A program made the position numbers and the translations under genes. This document shows positions 39,401 through 48,798 of a stretch of 64,000 nt of DNA, one piece after another (the first letter of the stretch is position 1; each line of letters starts with the position of its first letter). The stretch lies in the NCBI GenBank assembly GCA_037576195.1, contig CM075102.1:46806745-46870744 (forward strand), given 5' to 3'. The notes beneath the pieces were generated by a model. That model was not told the origin of the DNA, did not search any database, and saw only the letters and a list, made by a program, of their open reading frames with translations. The stretch comes from Phytoseiulus persimilis. Taxonomy: Eukaryota > Arthropoda > Arachnida > Mesostigmata > Phytoseiidae.

Positions 39401-41262
39401 TCGGAACAAACGATGGGTATTGCGAGCTGAGAACTGATTGCTCACGCACAAAAAAAGAGTGCTCCCGAAGCTCTACAAGACTCTCGACGGTCTCCTTTCA
39501 CGGGAAACGGTATCAGCTCCCAATCCGGTCGAGTACTCGTGTGGGAATATCGGTGTACTAGATGATGGACTCGAGTCTGTTCAGTAACCTTGTGATATAG
39601 TTCAACCACCTGTCCATACAAGCGGCTACGGTAGCCCCTCGTTGTTAACATGGACTCAATCGATCGATCGTAACGAAATCTTTCTCGGGCGGATCAGAAT
39701 TAAGAACCGCGTAGTTAGACTTCTACTGCTGTCGTGTTAATATTCTCGCAATCAATGATGATAATCAATAATAATGATGGATGATAATCTCAATAATATT
39801 GTACTAACCGTTGTCCTCTTCGTCCCAGATGATGGTTTCTGTTGTCTGGGTGAGCAATCTGGATGTCTGGATAACCCTGCTCATCAATTACTCTACTCTG
39901 TCAACTAACGAGGCGGTGCGACTTGAAGACTCCACTGTACCACGTGAACACGAGCAAATCATTCAATCAGGCACAAACGAACCAAACGACGAGTATCTCG
40001 GAAAATTATGCAACCGATCAGACAAGCACACAAGATACGACCGACGAAATTGTTGAACACAGATATGTCACATACGCCTCGAGTGAACGAACCTTGGAGT
40101 CCCAATCCGCTCCATTCCCGTTTCTTCTGCCACCCTCTCCGGAACCTGTCTCTACCCATCTATCTAAAAACAAGAATATAATATCGTCGGTGATTGTAGT
40201 ACAATGGACTAACAAAAATATCGAGAGCAATAGATATGAGGCACATTCGTATTTTTCGCGCTCAGCAACAATCATTCTCAAGGGTTGAATCGAGATAAAA
40301 AAAAGTGCAATCGCGGTGCGGTCTCAACGCAATAGCAATCATCCCTTTTCGGAGATGATATATTAAAACTAACATTGAAACATGAACGAACACGAACATG
40401 CATGAAAGACGATGGGCACACGTTTCGATAAGTCTGAACGGATGCTGACAAATGACACACCTTGTCGACTTCCCTCGTTGATCGAGTGTTCGCTCATTAT
40501 CGATGGGCCCTGGAATTTCGGGTTTTTAGGTTGCCACACTTAGCCAATGCCTCGATGATGACGACGACAACGACGGGAAGATTTTGAAGGGAAAACCCTC
40601 CGACCCCCTAGAAGAGCGAAATGAAGGACCTCGACCGCTCCTGCAACAACTCCGACGAGGAGTCTCTATCTGCATATTTTCTGCATGCTTGAATACTCGT
40701 GAATACTCGTTGACCGCCGCTACTGGAAATTCGCTGCTATTAAAGCGAATTGCAATTTTCTTGAGGTTCCTCACCAAGAGCTTAGCCAGCGGACCCTGGG
40801 CCTTTGGTGTCTTTTGACCGAGATACGAGAGAATACGGATTTATCATAATTTAAGGATCACCGTGCGGTTATTGACCCTGCTTGCAATCTTGTGACTCCG
40901 CGAACGAAGAAAAACCCACTTCGTCGGAGGAAACGATGCTACTTATCTGATATGGATCATGTAGAGAGATTTGATAATATTATATTCACTATGCCTCGGC
41001 AAAGGGAAGTTGAATCTCATGATGGACTTGAACATCATAATTATGCAATATGCTAAGCTTGCCCTGTTTATTTGTTCATATATTTGGTGCTAAAAAATAA
41101 TTTTCTCTTCCACTGATCGTGTTTTCCTTCCTTTCTTGTTCAGGACTGGCTAATGAATATTTTTCACTCGATCTCAATCGGATTATGTTTGGCAACTACT
41201 TGTCGGATTCCTCTCTTCATTCACTACCTAATCGGACCTCGTGCGTCGATTGTGTGATGTGA
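24411..41262 (+). CDS. how: KH-domain STAR RNA-binding protein, held out wings/quaking orthologue (5' exons not found)
   Basis: STAR-family regulator of splicing, export and stability of mRNAs carrying ACUAAY-type sites. Exons: 24411-24544, 31074-31190, 34863-35106, 35301-35462, 35614-35793, (optional 39829-39849), 41144-41262. The first exon needs one upstream base (phase 1). From there to the TGA at 41260-41262 the chain is 317 aa without the microexon. It begins with IAKVRASLF-like sequence (here [14 protein letters not shown]) and [12 protein letters not shown]. It then has the KH core [17 protein letters not shown] with the GPRG loop, [20 protein letters not shown], and QUA2 ([13 protein letters not shown]). 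A Pro/Gly/Tyr-rich low-complexity tail follows. The QUA1 dimerisation segment, normally ahead of VRASLF, is missing; no exon for it was seen upstream. Donor sites are GTAAGT, GTTTGT (weak), GTGAGT, GTAACT and GTACGT. An AATAAA lies 28 bp past the stop. The family HPYQR nuclear tail was not found. Confidence 0.93.
26525..26830. repeat. Pair of degenerate tetranucleotide tracts (GCAA/GGAC and TCCG/TCGC types)
   Basis: The first tract (26525-26620) has GGCAAGCAAGCG, CGGACGACCGACAGACAGG and GGCAAGCAAGCAG steps. The second (26745-26830) has GGTCCGTCCGCCCGCC, TTCGTTCATTCGTCCGTCCG and CTCACTCGCTCGCTCA steps. Both have a 4-bp period inside a HOW intron. The two differ in unit sequence, so they are not simple copies of each other. 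Confidence 0.75.
27215..27325. repeat. Degenerate tetranucleotide tract (GCTC/GGTC/GTCT)
   Basis: CGCTCGTTCGGCGGTTGGTC and CGCTCGGTCC, then GTTGTCTGTCTGTCCGTCG-like steps. Located in the same HOW intron. Confidence 0.7.
29515..29815. repeat. Two degenerate tetranucleotide tracts (GGTC/CCGC types)
   Basis: 29540-29605 has GATTGGTCGGTTGGTCGG and CCCACCCGGCCGCCCGCC. 29740-29800 has GTCGGTCTGCCCGCCCGCC and AGCGAGGCAGCGAGCGAGC. The repeats lie in a HOW intron. Confidence 0.7.
30311..30336. repeat. (CT)n microsatellite
   Basis: About eleven CT units in a HOW intron, preceded by a run of A. Confidence 0.85.
31191..34862 (+). other. HOW intron, 3.7 kb
   Basis: Weak donor GTTTGT and acceptor CCCCTCAG, between the KH core and the second KH/QUA2 exon. 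It contains a 235-codon antisense frame (34229-33522) without domain motifs and a tetranucleotide tract near 33205-33300. Confidence 0.85.
33205..33300. repeat. Degenerate tetranucleotide tract (GCCT/GCCA/GTCT)
   Basis: CCTGCCTGC, then CCGCCAGCCGGCCAGTCGG and CCTGCCTGTCTGG-like steps in a HOW intron. Confidence 0.65.
35582..35594 (+). repeat. Poly-C run (13 C) ahead of a HOW acceptor
   Basis: Uninterrupted C tract just upstream of the branch/acceptor region of the intron ending at 35613. It supplies much of that intron's pyrimidine tract and is length-unstable by nature. Confidence 0.85.
39100..39140. repeat. Tetranucleotide tract (GCCT/GCCC)
   Basis: CGCCTGCCTGCCCGCCAGCC followed by TGCC: a short 4-bp periodic run in the last HOW intron. 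Confidence 0.7.
39829..39849 (+). other. how: Candidate 21-nt cassette microexon or alternative end of HOW
   Basis: The sequence before it is a textbook 3' splice site: a perfect TACTAAC branch-point heptamer at about 39802-39808, a pyrimidine tract and CAG. It is followed after 21 nt by GTGAGC. Spliced between 35793 and 41144 it keeps the frame (phase 1 to phase 1) and adds seven residues (DDGFCCL). If the donor is skipped, the frame instead runs to a TAA at 39906-39908, giving an alternative short tail. Both outcomes are inferred from splice signals only. Confidence 0.4.
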
Positions 41263-41289
41263 CCTCTATTTACAGACTGGGCAAAGTTG

Positions 41290-41295
41290 AATAAA
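41290..41295 (+). promoter_or_regulatory. how: Polyadenylation signal AATAAA for HOW
   Basis: Canonical hexamer 28 bp after the TGA at 41260-41262. Its position supports 41144-41262 as a genuine last exon with a very short 3' UTR. Confidence 0.6.
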
Positions 41296-41541
41296 GCGGA
41301 TTTTCCGAGGACAATTCATTGTCTTTCATCACTCGGCGATAATGGTCAGATCGCAAATTGGACTCACAAATGAGTTTCTCAAACCGACAGATTTTGTGAG
41401 GGATTCTGCAATATCTCGAGTCGCCTGAATCGGCTAGGCCTTCGATTGAGGGAAGCGAGGACTCGTGCCCGGAGTCTCTGAAGGAACCATTAGTATACGT
41501 TTGAAGATTTGTGACAAACAAGGGCGTCGCCGGATCCAAAT

Positions 41542-41547
41542 TTTATT
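41542..41547 (-). promoter_or_regulatory. EXOSC10: Polyadenylation signal AATAAA for EXOSC10/Rrp6
   Basis: The plus strand reads TTTATT, so AATAAA lies on the minus strand about 110 nt past the stop at 41657. The HOW and EXOSC10 signals point at each other across about 250 bp. Confidence 0.65.
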
Positions 41548-41656
41548 TACACATCAGCAGGAATAGCGTGACAAGAATAAGCCGCTTTCTGAGTCCCTCG
41601 ATGCGGAGCTGTTCCACGAGAAATAGGAACACGGCTGACGGGGAGAATGGAATTTC

Positions 41657-44600
41657 TCACCGACCCCTGAAGCTCCCACCACGTCCACTTCCCCGAACGG
41701 TGAAGCTCTTGTTGCCGCGGTGGCGACGTCTCTTGTTAGCACCTCGTTCAGATTGAGACCCAGAACCCTCGGCTTCTTGGAGATCTTCAATATCGTCGAA
41801 CTGCTTCCGTTTCCCGGCATTTCGCTGGAAGTCGTTGCCACCGTGTCTCCGCTCAGTGGAGCTCCGATCCTTCCCTCTCGAACTGCCTCGTCCTCGATGA
41901 CTCCCTCTGCTCCTCTGATTGTGTTGACGCTGTTGTTGATTCTTGTTCTGTTGATTTATGGCCTCGTTATAGTCAAAGTCTTCTACGGTGTTCCCTTTCT
42001 TCTTCTTCTCGAGTTTCTCGGTCTTCGTTTCCGCGTAGCTACAAAAATACAAGGAAATTAGTACAATAATACACCAGCAGGGCCACGCTCACTGTCATAG
42101 CAAGTGACATGGATCTCTTGAATCTTCTCGTCGATTTCAACTGCTCAGACTCGTTCATTTTCGAGATAAAATGCAACAGAAAGTACCTTGTTTCTTGGCC
42201 GCCAGCTAAGGGAATACTCGGCTGGGGGCGTTTCCGTTTCCGAGAGTTGCCTCGAATAACCTCCGGTTCGTTGTTCTCGGTCACTCCTTCTTCCCCGGCA
42301 GACACTCCTGGTTCTTTTCCAGCTTCATTGACATCTTCCGGCTTTTCCATATCATCCTCTCTTGAAATTCGTTGCTGATGAACCGGATGAACAATTCAAG
42401 TTAGAGATCTCGTGAAATTTTCAGTCAACGCCGGAGCCAGCTCTGGTGAGGATGCAGATCCAGAAATCGGGTAATCTCCAAGTGAAGCGCTTTTCCACAA
42501 ATCTCACCTCTGCCTCGTTCTGAGCTTCCTCGAGGAGTTTTGAGAGTGAAGCGCCTTCCGCCTCCATTCTCTCGAGCTCCTTCTTGTACCTGTTCGAATC
42601 GAGAATTTCGAAAAATTATTATTTTCCAGAGATTAATGGATTCTCAGTGAGGATGAGATCGTTTTTGGTTCAGCCATCATAGCATCCCACCTTTCGAAAG
42701 GTGTGATCATACGGAGGACTTCTCCGCTGGACGTCTTGTAAACTTTACTCGGTGTTCTGCTTTTGTCTGATAGTCTGCCACCGGGTAGCAGGAAGGAACG
42801 CTCGAGTTTGGGAACCGAAATCGCCGTTGAGACCACTCGCTGCTCCCCGTACACATCCCCATTCTCATCTGTTTCGAAAGAACGGTCAATTGTGGCATTC
42901 ATCAGGACCTTCAAAGTCGTTGAATCCATGATAGCCTACTTGCCTATAAGGGTTGGTAAGCGGACTTCGTCCTGGTTGTGTCCAATCACTAAATCGTGTA
43001 TCAGATGAAGCATATTATCGAAGTCCACGGTGTGGAGTGCAGGCAGCGGAATTTCGATCTTCGGAGCATTCAACAGCGGCTGCGGGAAGGGAAACGATTC
43101 GGACCTACTTTTCTCTAGGGAACACGGCCCGAATCAATGATTCGAAGGCATGAGTTGTTACGAATGCTTACATTGGAGATCTGGACTTCTCGGGCTTTTA
43201 GGATCATTTGGTGCAGCTCGTTTAGCTGCTGTTTGACCAAGGGAGGGCAAGGATTACAACAGGAAACGATCCCTTGCATTTCCCTCGGCAATAGCTCACA
43301 GATATTCAACAACATGTGATTCGGCAAAACATAACCGGTGCTCTCGTCAAGCTCGCGTGCAAGACGATCCCGCCATGCAAAAATCTGTTTGAGAGCGAAG
43401 AGCTGTTTGTCGTTGAAACGCTTGTTGGCCGTTTTCAGGAGGTTGCGATGGCTTTCTTCTGTGAGAATCGGCTTCTGGTATCGTTTCAGACAGACTAGGG
43501 AGCTTCTCTGCCAGACAGCTTTGATAAGATTGCCAGCCTCGTTCGAAGCGTCCACTAGTTCCTCTTTGAGTTTTTCGCATATGGTCAGGAGATAATGCGT
43601 ATCAGTCCGGGCGTACTCGATCATTTCTTTTGGAAGAGGTCGGATCCTCCAATCGACGAGTTGAAACCTTTTATCGGACTCTACTTGCACAAACTTCTTC
43701 AGCAGATAACTCAAGGAAAGGCGCTCGTAGCTCAGAAGCTTCGCTGCGATACCAGTGTCGAATAGGTTCACTATATAGACCCCGAAGTCTCGTTGTAGCC
43801 ACTGTACGTCAGAATGGGATCCATGCAGAACTTTGACGATTTTAGGGTCCGTAGTTATCTCATTCAGGACGTGGAGATGACCTCTCAACACAAGCGGGTC
43901 GATTATGTAATCCTTGTCCCAGGTCGATACTTGGATGAGGCAAGTGAAACCCTGCGAGGAAAATATTGAGAGTTCATTTCTGCTCCGGAATGATGTTTTC
44001 GACTCCCGCTGAAGTCTTCCAGGGGAATTGTCCCGAACCGTTCCTCCGTCGGGAGGTGGAATTTCGAGCGGAGAAAGATTTGACAGTACAACTCACCATG
44101 AACGATCGAAACGAATGGTGCTCAAGATCCATCGCTACTTGCCGGTGCTGTTTCAGCTCTTTAATGACACCGTTCAACCCGTCAGGGGTTGTGATCAATT
44201 CGAGGGGCGTTTCCTTGAGAGGCTTCGGCTCCTGTTCAACACAGTCAGGTTTGAATCGACAGAGACACTGCGGAGAGATCTTTCCCTGGGAAGCGGTCGG
44301 CTACAGCCATCTTACCTTCGGCGTGGGAGTCATCTGCTCATCTGAAGGCGAGAAAGCTTCTATCTCGACCTCATACGGATGAGAATAGACTTCTTCTCCG
44401 TCAATGCTCTCAATCAGTATGGACAGCGGTTTCAAAGCATTCGGCTTCTCTTTGATTATCGGAACGAATGGACTGTTAGAGTTGTCAATCTTGTCTGGGA
44501 ACGATAGCTGGGGTCTTGTGACATTTGCCGCCGTCAGGAGCGTGATGGATGACTCCTTCTTCAACTTCTCGTTCTGAGGGGGGAAGATGCCTGAGCGTCA

Positions 44601-45606
44601 TGGAGTTGATGTTCAGGCGCATGCTCCATTGCCCGCTTTCCCTCATATGGGGATGTGAGGAGTCTCCATTCAACGGCATTGCCGCTCTCTCTGAAGACTC
44701 TCGGCTGTCAAACCATGATCACCGCTTAATCGATTTTGAGGCTCCCTATAAGAGCAACAACGGACCTTTTGGTTCCAAATGGTGTCGATCTTCTTTGTGA
44801 CAGTCGTCAGCTGAATATCCGCGTCACGTTTTACCCCACTCGCAACATCTAGCTCGATGCCGGCGCGCTCCAGTAGAATATCATTCACTTCCGTTAGTTG
44901 GTCAACCTGAAGAAATCGGAGAGATTCCCACTACTTTCGGGAGGGGCGTTTCCTATGATCAAGAATAGTTCCTCACGTGGTACGTACCTTCTCTTCACAA
45001 TCCGTGCCTTCGGTTTGGAAGAGGTTCTTCTTCCCTATATGCTGGGCCACTAGCTTTGACATTCTGGAATAGACTCCATTGAGTTAGACCTGCTCCATTT
45101 CCAGCAATCCAGTGAGCAGTCTCCGATCAGTCCTGAACTCATGCCTATGGGGCATTTTCTAGCTGAGCTAAACTTACAGCATCATTATGTTATCTGACTC
45201 TGCTTTCATCACTTCTTTATACAGGGGGAAACTGCTGTAATAGTTGTACTCCTGTCCTGGAGTCGGGAGAGCGTTCGCCGCTGCAGTGACTTCAACGACC
45301 GATCGTAACATTTTCTAGAAAATCAGGGTGCTCGATTCAGATTGTGTGCCAGCAGCAAGGAAAATAGGTCTTGACGTCGGCCACGAAGAAGCAAAGAACC
45401 GGGCTAGCGCGCGGCGCGTTGCAGGGCTGACATCGTGGGCTACGAATGACAAACTCTCGATATCATCAGGTAAGTGAATACGACGAAGGAAATCGATGCC
45501 GTTCAAGCAAACTCACCATCTGATAGTCGGCAAAGCTCCCAAACTTTTCGAACCACTGTTGCTTGGGAGCTTCAGGTGCATCTGAGGTTGTTGCCCCATC
45601 AGCCAT
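41657..45606 (-). CDS. EXOSC10: Nuclear exosome 3'-5' exoribonuclease EXOSC10/Rrp6
   Basis: DEDD-Y exonuclease of the nuclear RNA exosome, which trims and degrades rRNA, snoRNA and aberrant transcripts. Twelve coding exons on the minus strand: 45606-45517, 45314-45178, 45063-44988, 44906-44766, 44573-44316, 44231-44097, 43951-43172, 43079-42944, 42868-42691, 42589-42508, 42374-42187, 42038-41657. Total 2583 nt, 860 aa, all in frame; human is 885 aa. N-terminal PMC2NT region (about 1-110) for the C1D/Rrp47 partner. RPQLSFPDKIDNSNSPFVP is the conserved linker. Catalytic residues: Asp269 and Glu271 in DLEHH, Asp327 in HGSHSDVQWLQ, Tyr392 and Asp396 in YARTDTHYLL. The HRDC domain spans about 459-535. 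The tail is highly basic, with KKKK, GNKRRRHRG-like and RGG/RGR repeats. The start has a good context (ACCATGG). Intron 8 is GC-AG; the intron after 44766 has a weak GTCCGT donor. Confidence 0.96.
42869..42943 (-). other. EXOSC10: GC-AG intron of EXOSC10 (75 bp)
   Basis: The exon ending at 42944 is followed by GCAAGT rather than GT; the acceptor is AAACAG. The extended donor matches the typical GC-AG consensus. The join restores an Asp codon (G plus AT) and continues the conserved frame from LPTLI into ENGDVYG. No nearby GT gives a frame-preserving alternative. Confidence 0.8.
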
Positions 45607-46880
45607 GGTTGACAAAGATGGCTTTGACGATACAATTTGGCATGCACGCAAGAAATCTCGACTGGAATTGCTAGGGGAAACTGCGAGAATGACGAACCGC
45701 GTGGAAGCCGATTTCGAACATTGGAAGCCTAGCTTGGCTCAGGAGCACTACATGTGTTTACGCTCTCTGATGGCCACGTTGTACCAGTGGTTTCGATTTC
45801 GTGTTGATAAACAAATAATGCTTTTTCCCCTCCTATCGCCGGAGCGTACTCTCTCTACTAAATGGAGGGTGTTTGTTTACTTCGAACTCGGATCGTCATA
45901 CTAGCGAACCGTGCACATCGTGTCCTTTGACAGTTTCCTCGTGTTCTTTCACTTGTGTGCACTGCTCCGTGGCCGGGGACCCTCCCAACTCACAGGCGAT
46001 GCTTACTGGTGCCAGGAGACATAGGATTCCGTTCGACTAGAAACAATGTATCGGTAGTTGTGAATGCTGTGTGAGTAACCATTCGATTTGCAGTCGAATT
46101 TCAATCGATAGCATGAGAGAACTGCGAACGAGGTTGGAGGCGGAGCTCCGTAAAACGTCTCGATAAAATTGTGTGTCTAGCGATTCGGAAGACGGGAATA
46201 TGTATAGGTAACGCGAGAAATCGAAGGAAACGCTCAACAGGTGGTCTCGGTCACTTCATGTCAGCTATCCCGCTCATGGGTTAATCCCTCAGGTGCTGGA
46301 ATAGCTTGTCGTACTTGTAATTCTTCCTGCGACCTGTGGAGTCGCCCTGTATAGTGACCGTTCGGCATCCTTGCCCAAGGCTCGATGAAACGATAGGTCA
46401 ACTGACGAAGTTGCGCCCTCATTCACATGTGCATCCTGTGAGGCTATAACCATTCATCAATCCATGGATATATGGGTATAGTACAACCTCGAATACTTCC
46501 ACCCCGATTATTTCAACCATTCGGATTCCAACCTCGATTATTTCAACCTGCCTAGCTTCAATCTCGATTTCATCGATATACATATACATATTTCATACAT
46601 ATTCCATTCTGCATCGATTAGTTGTAATAATCAACGTTGTACCGTAGATGCATCGATATATTTACGGATTATGCATTATTTCGATGAGAACTGATGAACC
46701 CAGCCATCAGAAACTCATTTCTCCATCTGCCGAGCTCTGTTTCCCCCCGCTCACGGTTGCTATATGGATAGATGAGAGGTTCAAAATGGATGCCTGAACT
46801 TCGTAGCTCCAGTGATCAGAAGAATCGGTGAAATACCAGATTGAAGGATACGTGGTGAATTTTCACGATATTTCATAATT
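45607..46880. other. Intergenic region upstream of EXOSC10
   Basis: About 1.3 kb between the EXOSC10 start codon and the stop of the next minus-strand gene. It should contain the EXOSC10 promoter. No TATA box is obvious near the start. It holds an AT-rich imperfect tandem repeat (46483-46575) and AT-rich sequence to about 46680. Confidence 0.6.
46483..46575. repeat. Imperfect about 17-18 bp tandem repeat, core CGATTATTTCAACC
   Basis: The core CCCGATTATTTCAACC, then CTCGATTATTTCAACC, then CTTCAATCTCGATTTC, preceded by CTCGAATACTTCCA, recurs at roughly 17-18 bp steps with substitutions. It lies between EXOSC10 and its upstream neighbour. Confidence 0.6.
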
Positions 46881-47952
46881 CTAGGTGTCACTCTCTTGAG
46901 CCATGAACATCAAGAAATTGCGGAGACGTTTCCTCGATTCCGTAACGCCACCGAGAGCAAGATACCAATCCGATGAAGCGTTAGACTTGAACGCTTCGTC
47001 CAGCTCGGTGACCCCACCTTCGAAAAACGGTGAATTTTCTGAATGACAAATTTTGTTGCTCACATATCGATGATTTGAAACGAAATTCATCTGACTGAAT
47101 CCAAAGCAACGGAACGGAAGTTTTCATCTGTCTATTTTCAAGGGAGTGTCAAAGCCGAGCGACCGAAGAATCGATTGTTCGCCAAAGCCAAGTTCTCCTT
47201 CTCGTCGTCTCGACTGAGCGAACTGCGGAACTCATGTGAGTGAGAATCCCTGTCATTAGGAACGTAGATAGATCCTAGGTTTTTCACAGGCGAGCTGCCA
47301 GACTCGCTGATTCGAATGTCGGCCGGGGAACTGGGTACGTCGGGATGAATCATACCGAGCTGAATCATGCGATATGAGGTCTCCCTCTGGACCCATCCGG
47401 GAACGTTCAACATGGTGCTCATTGGTGGGGTCATTCAGTACATGTTCTCTCGGCGATCAGCTCCCACAGCGCGTTCGATGAGTCACGCTTTCGTCTCCGA
47501 AGCAGGAGAGGAGACTTTTGAGCCGGAAACTCGGCTCCGTGAAACAAGGTCGAACGATTCTCGTAGATTATATGCTTCATTGAACTGTGATCCCTTGGGT
47601 GGATTATGTTGGTTCTCCGTCAGAGACTCCTCGACCTCACCATGGTACCCTCGAGGTTCGCATAATAGCTGAAATCATGTTCCCGGTCGCGGGCGTACTC
47701 GTTTCGACGGATTCCTAGAACGAGTTTTCCCCCCAATCTAGTTGTTTCCCTCGACCGCGTCCGGAGCTCTGCGTAATGTTTTCGTGTGGGAAATAGCAGC
47801 GTTGAGCCCTCATCCTCGTCGAGCTCCGTAAGCGAAGTACTCGTGCAAAAAGGGCGTCCTGTGCGTGAATCCTGTCCATTTAGGATGTCGCCGATATAGA
47901 GAGCCGATGGATGGTATGACTTTTGGGTAAAATATTTGGCCACCAGGTGAAT
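46881..47952 (-). CDS. Unrecognised protein, four phase-compatible exons (5' end not found)
   Basis: I do not recognise this protein. Four minus-strand exons chain without a frame break: 47952-47641 (104 codons, phase 0 to 0), 47584-47487, 47417-47164 and 47038-46881 ending in TAG. Together they give 273 aa. Junctions: acceptor CACTTAG; GTGAGG to ATCACAG; GTGACT to CCAATGAG (weak, with a TACTGAATGAC branch-like sequence); GTCGCT (weak donor) to CATTCAG. The introns of 56, 69 and 125 bp match the short introns of EXOSC10. The first exon has YHPSALYIGDIL and an acidic ELDEDEG stretch. The middle is Ser/Arg-rich and polar (PGWVQRETSYRMIQL, SRDDEKENLALANN). The C-terminus is DWYLALGGVTESRKRLRN. 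No signal peptide or membrane span is visible. No in-frame Met precedes 47952, so an upstream exon is expected. Confidence 0.45.
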
Positions 47953-48284
47953 CTAAGTGCTCGGTAGTACAAAAGAATCCGGAGACATCGCTGAATAGGG
48001 AGAAAGGCTTCGCTCGCTCCGCTTCCCCTATCACGCGTGGCCGAAAAACTGATTGAAACCAACTGGTCAAGTCGTTTGATGGTTCCGTCTATGCTCGGCC
48101 GGCAGCCGTGATCTCTGTCACCGGTGGAATCCGATAGACGACTACTTAGTCGGGAACAGGGAGACGAGCAGCGGCGCGCAGAGAAAAGCCGGGCAAGCAG
48201 GTCCATTGAGAGATTCGCGCACGCGCCCATTCGGCCACGGCCGGGAAGGGGAGAGCGATTCGCTGCTCGAAGACCACATTGGCA

Positions 48285-48660
48285 TCGCACGCTCGCTCAC
48301 CGGCTGGCTAAGCGGTGGGTTCGTCTCTCACTGTTTCCCGTCTGCCTCTCTGCTTGCCTCCCTTCCTTCGCGCGCTCGCTCGCTCGCTCGATAAGAAGGC
48401 CAGCCTGCAGTTCACTTTGTCGAAAGGGAGGGAGGGTCATCGCACAAACAAGCGACCAAGGAAGAGGAGGGAGGGACGGCGGTCGTGTGCAACACACGCA
48501 TGAGTCGCGCAAGCGAGTGAGGGACAGGCCAACGAACAGACCGACCGACCGATCGACACAGCGACGGACCTACAGACGGAGGAGGAAGGGAACGAAGCAA
48601 AGAGGGCTGGTCGACTGACTGGCTGGCTGGCTGACTGACTGACTAGCAGACGATGTCGAT
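48285..48660. repeat. Degenerate tetranucleotide tracts (GCTC/GGCT/GACC/GACT)
   Basis: CGCTCGCTCACCGGCTGGCT and GCGCTCGCTCGCTCGCTCG near 48288-48392, then GACCGACCGACCGATCGACA near 48540-48560 and GACTGACTGGCTGGCTGGCT, GACTGACTGACT near 48613-48645. Strong 4-bp period, unit sequence drifting along the tract. The largest member of this family in the window. Confidence 0.8.
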
Positions 48661-48784
48661 GCAACACAACAGACCGAAGCTGTAGCCTTCTCAGACTTCA
48701 TCTCCCACTGCAGCTGACTGGCGATCAAGTAAGCCGATGCAGAGCTCTCGAAAGCCGAGCAGCTCGAGCTACAGCTGGTGAGCA

Positions 48785-48798
48785 GTGTGTGTGTGTGT
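48785..48798. repeat. Short (TG)n microsatellite
   Basis: Seven TG/GT units just past the large tetranucleotide tract. Confidence 0.7.

Larger units (their letters stand above)
35794..41143 (+). other. Last HOW intron (5.35 kb), with a possible internal microexon
   Basis: Donor GTACGT at 35794; acceptor TTTCTTGTTCAG ending at 41143. Apart from the candidate cassette exon at 39829-39849, no exon or antisense gene was recognised. The 36430-36450, 37570-37640 and 39740-39790 stretches are AT-rich. A tetranucleotide tract lies at 39100-39140. Confidence 0.7.
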
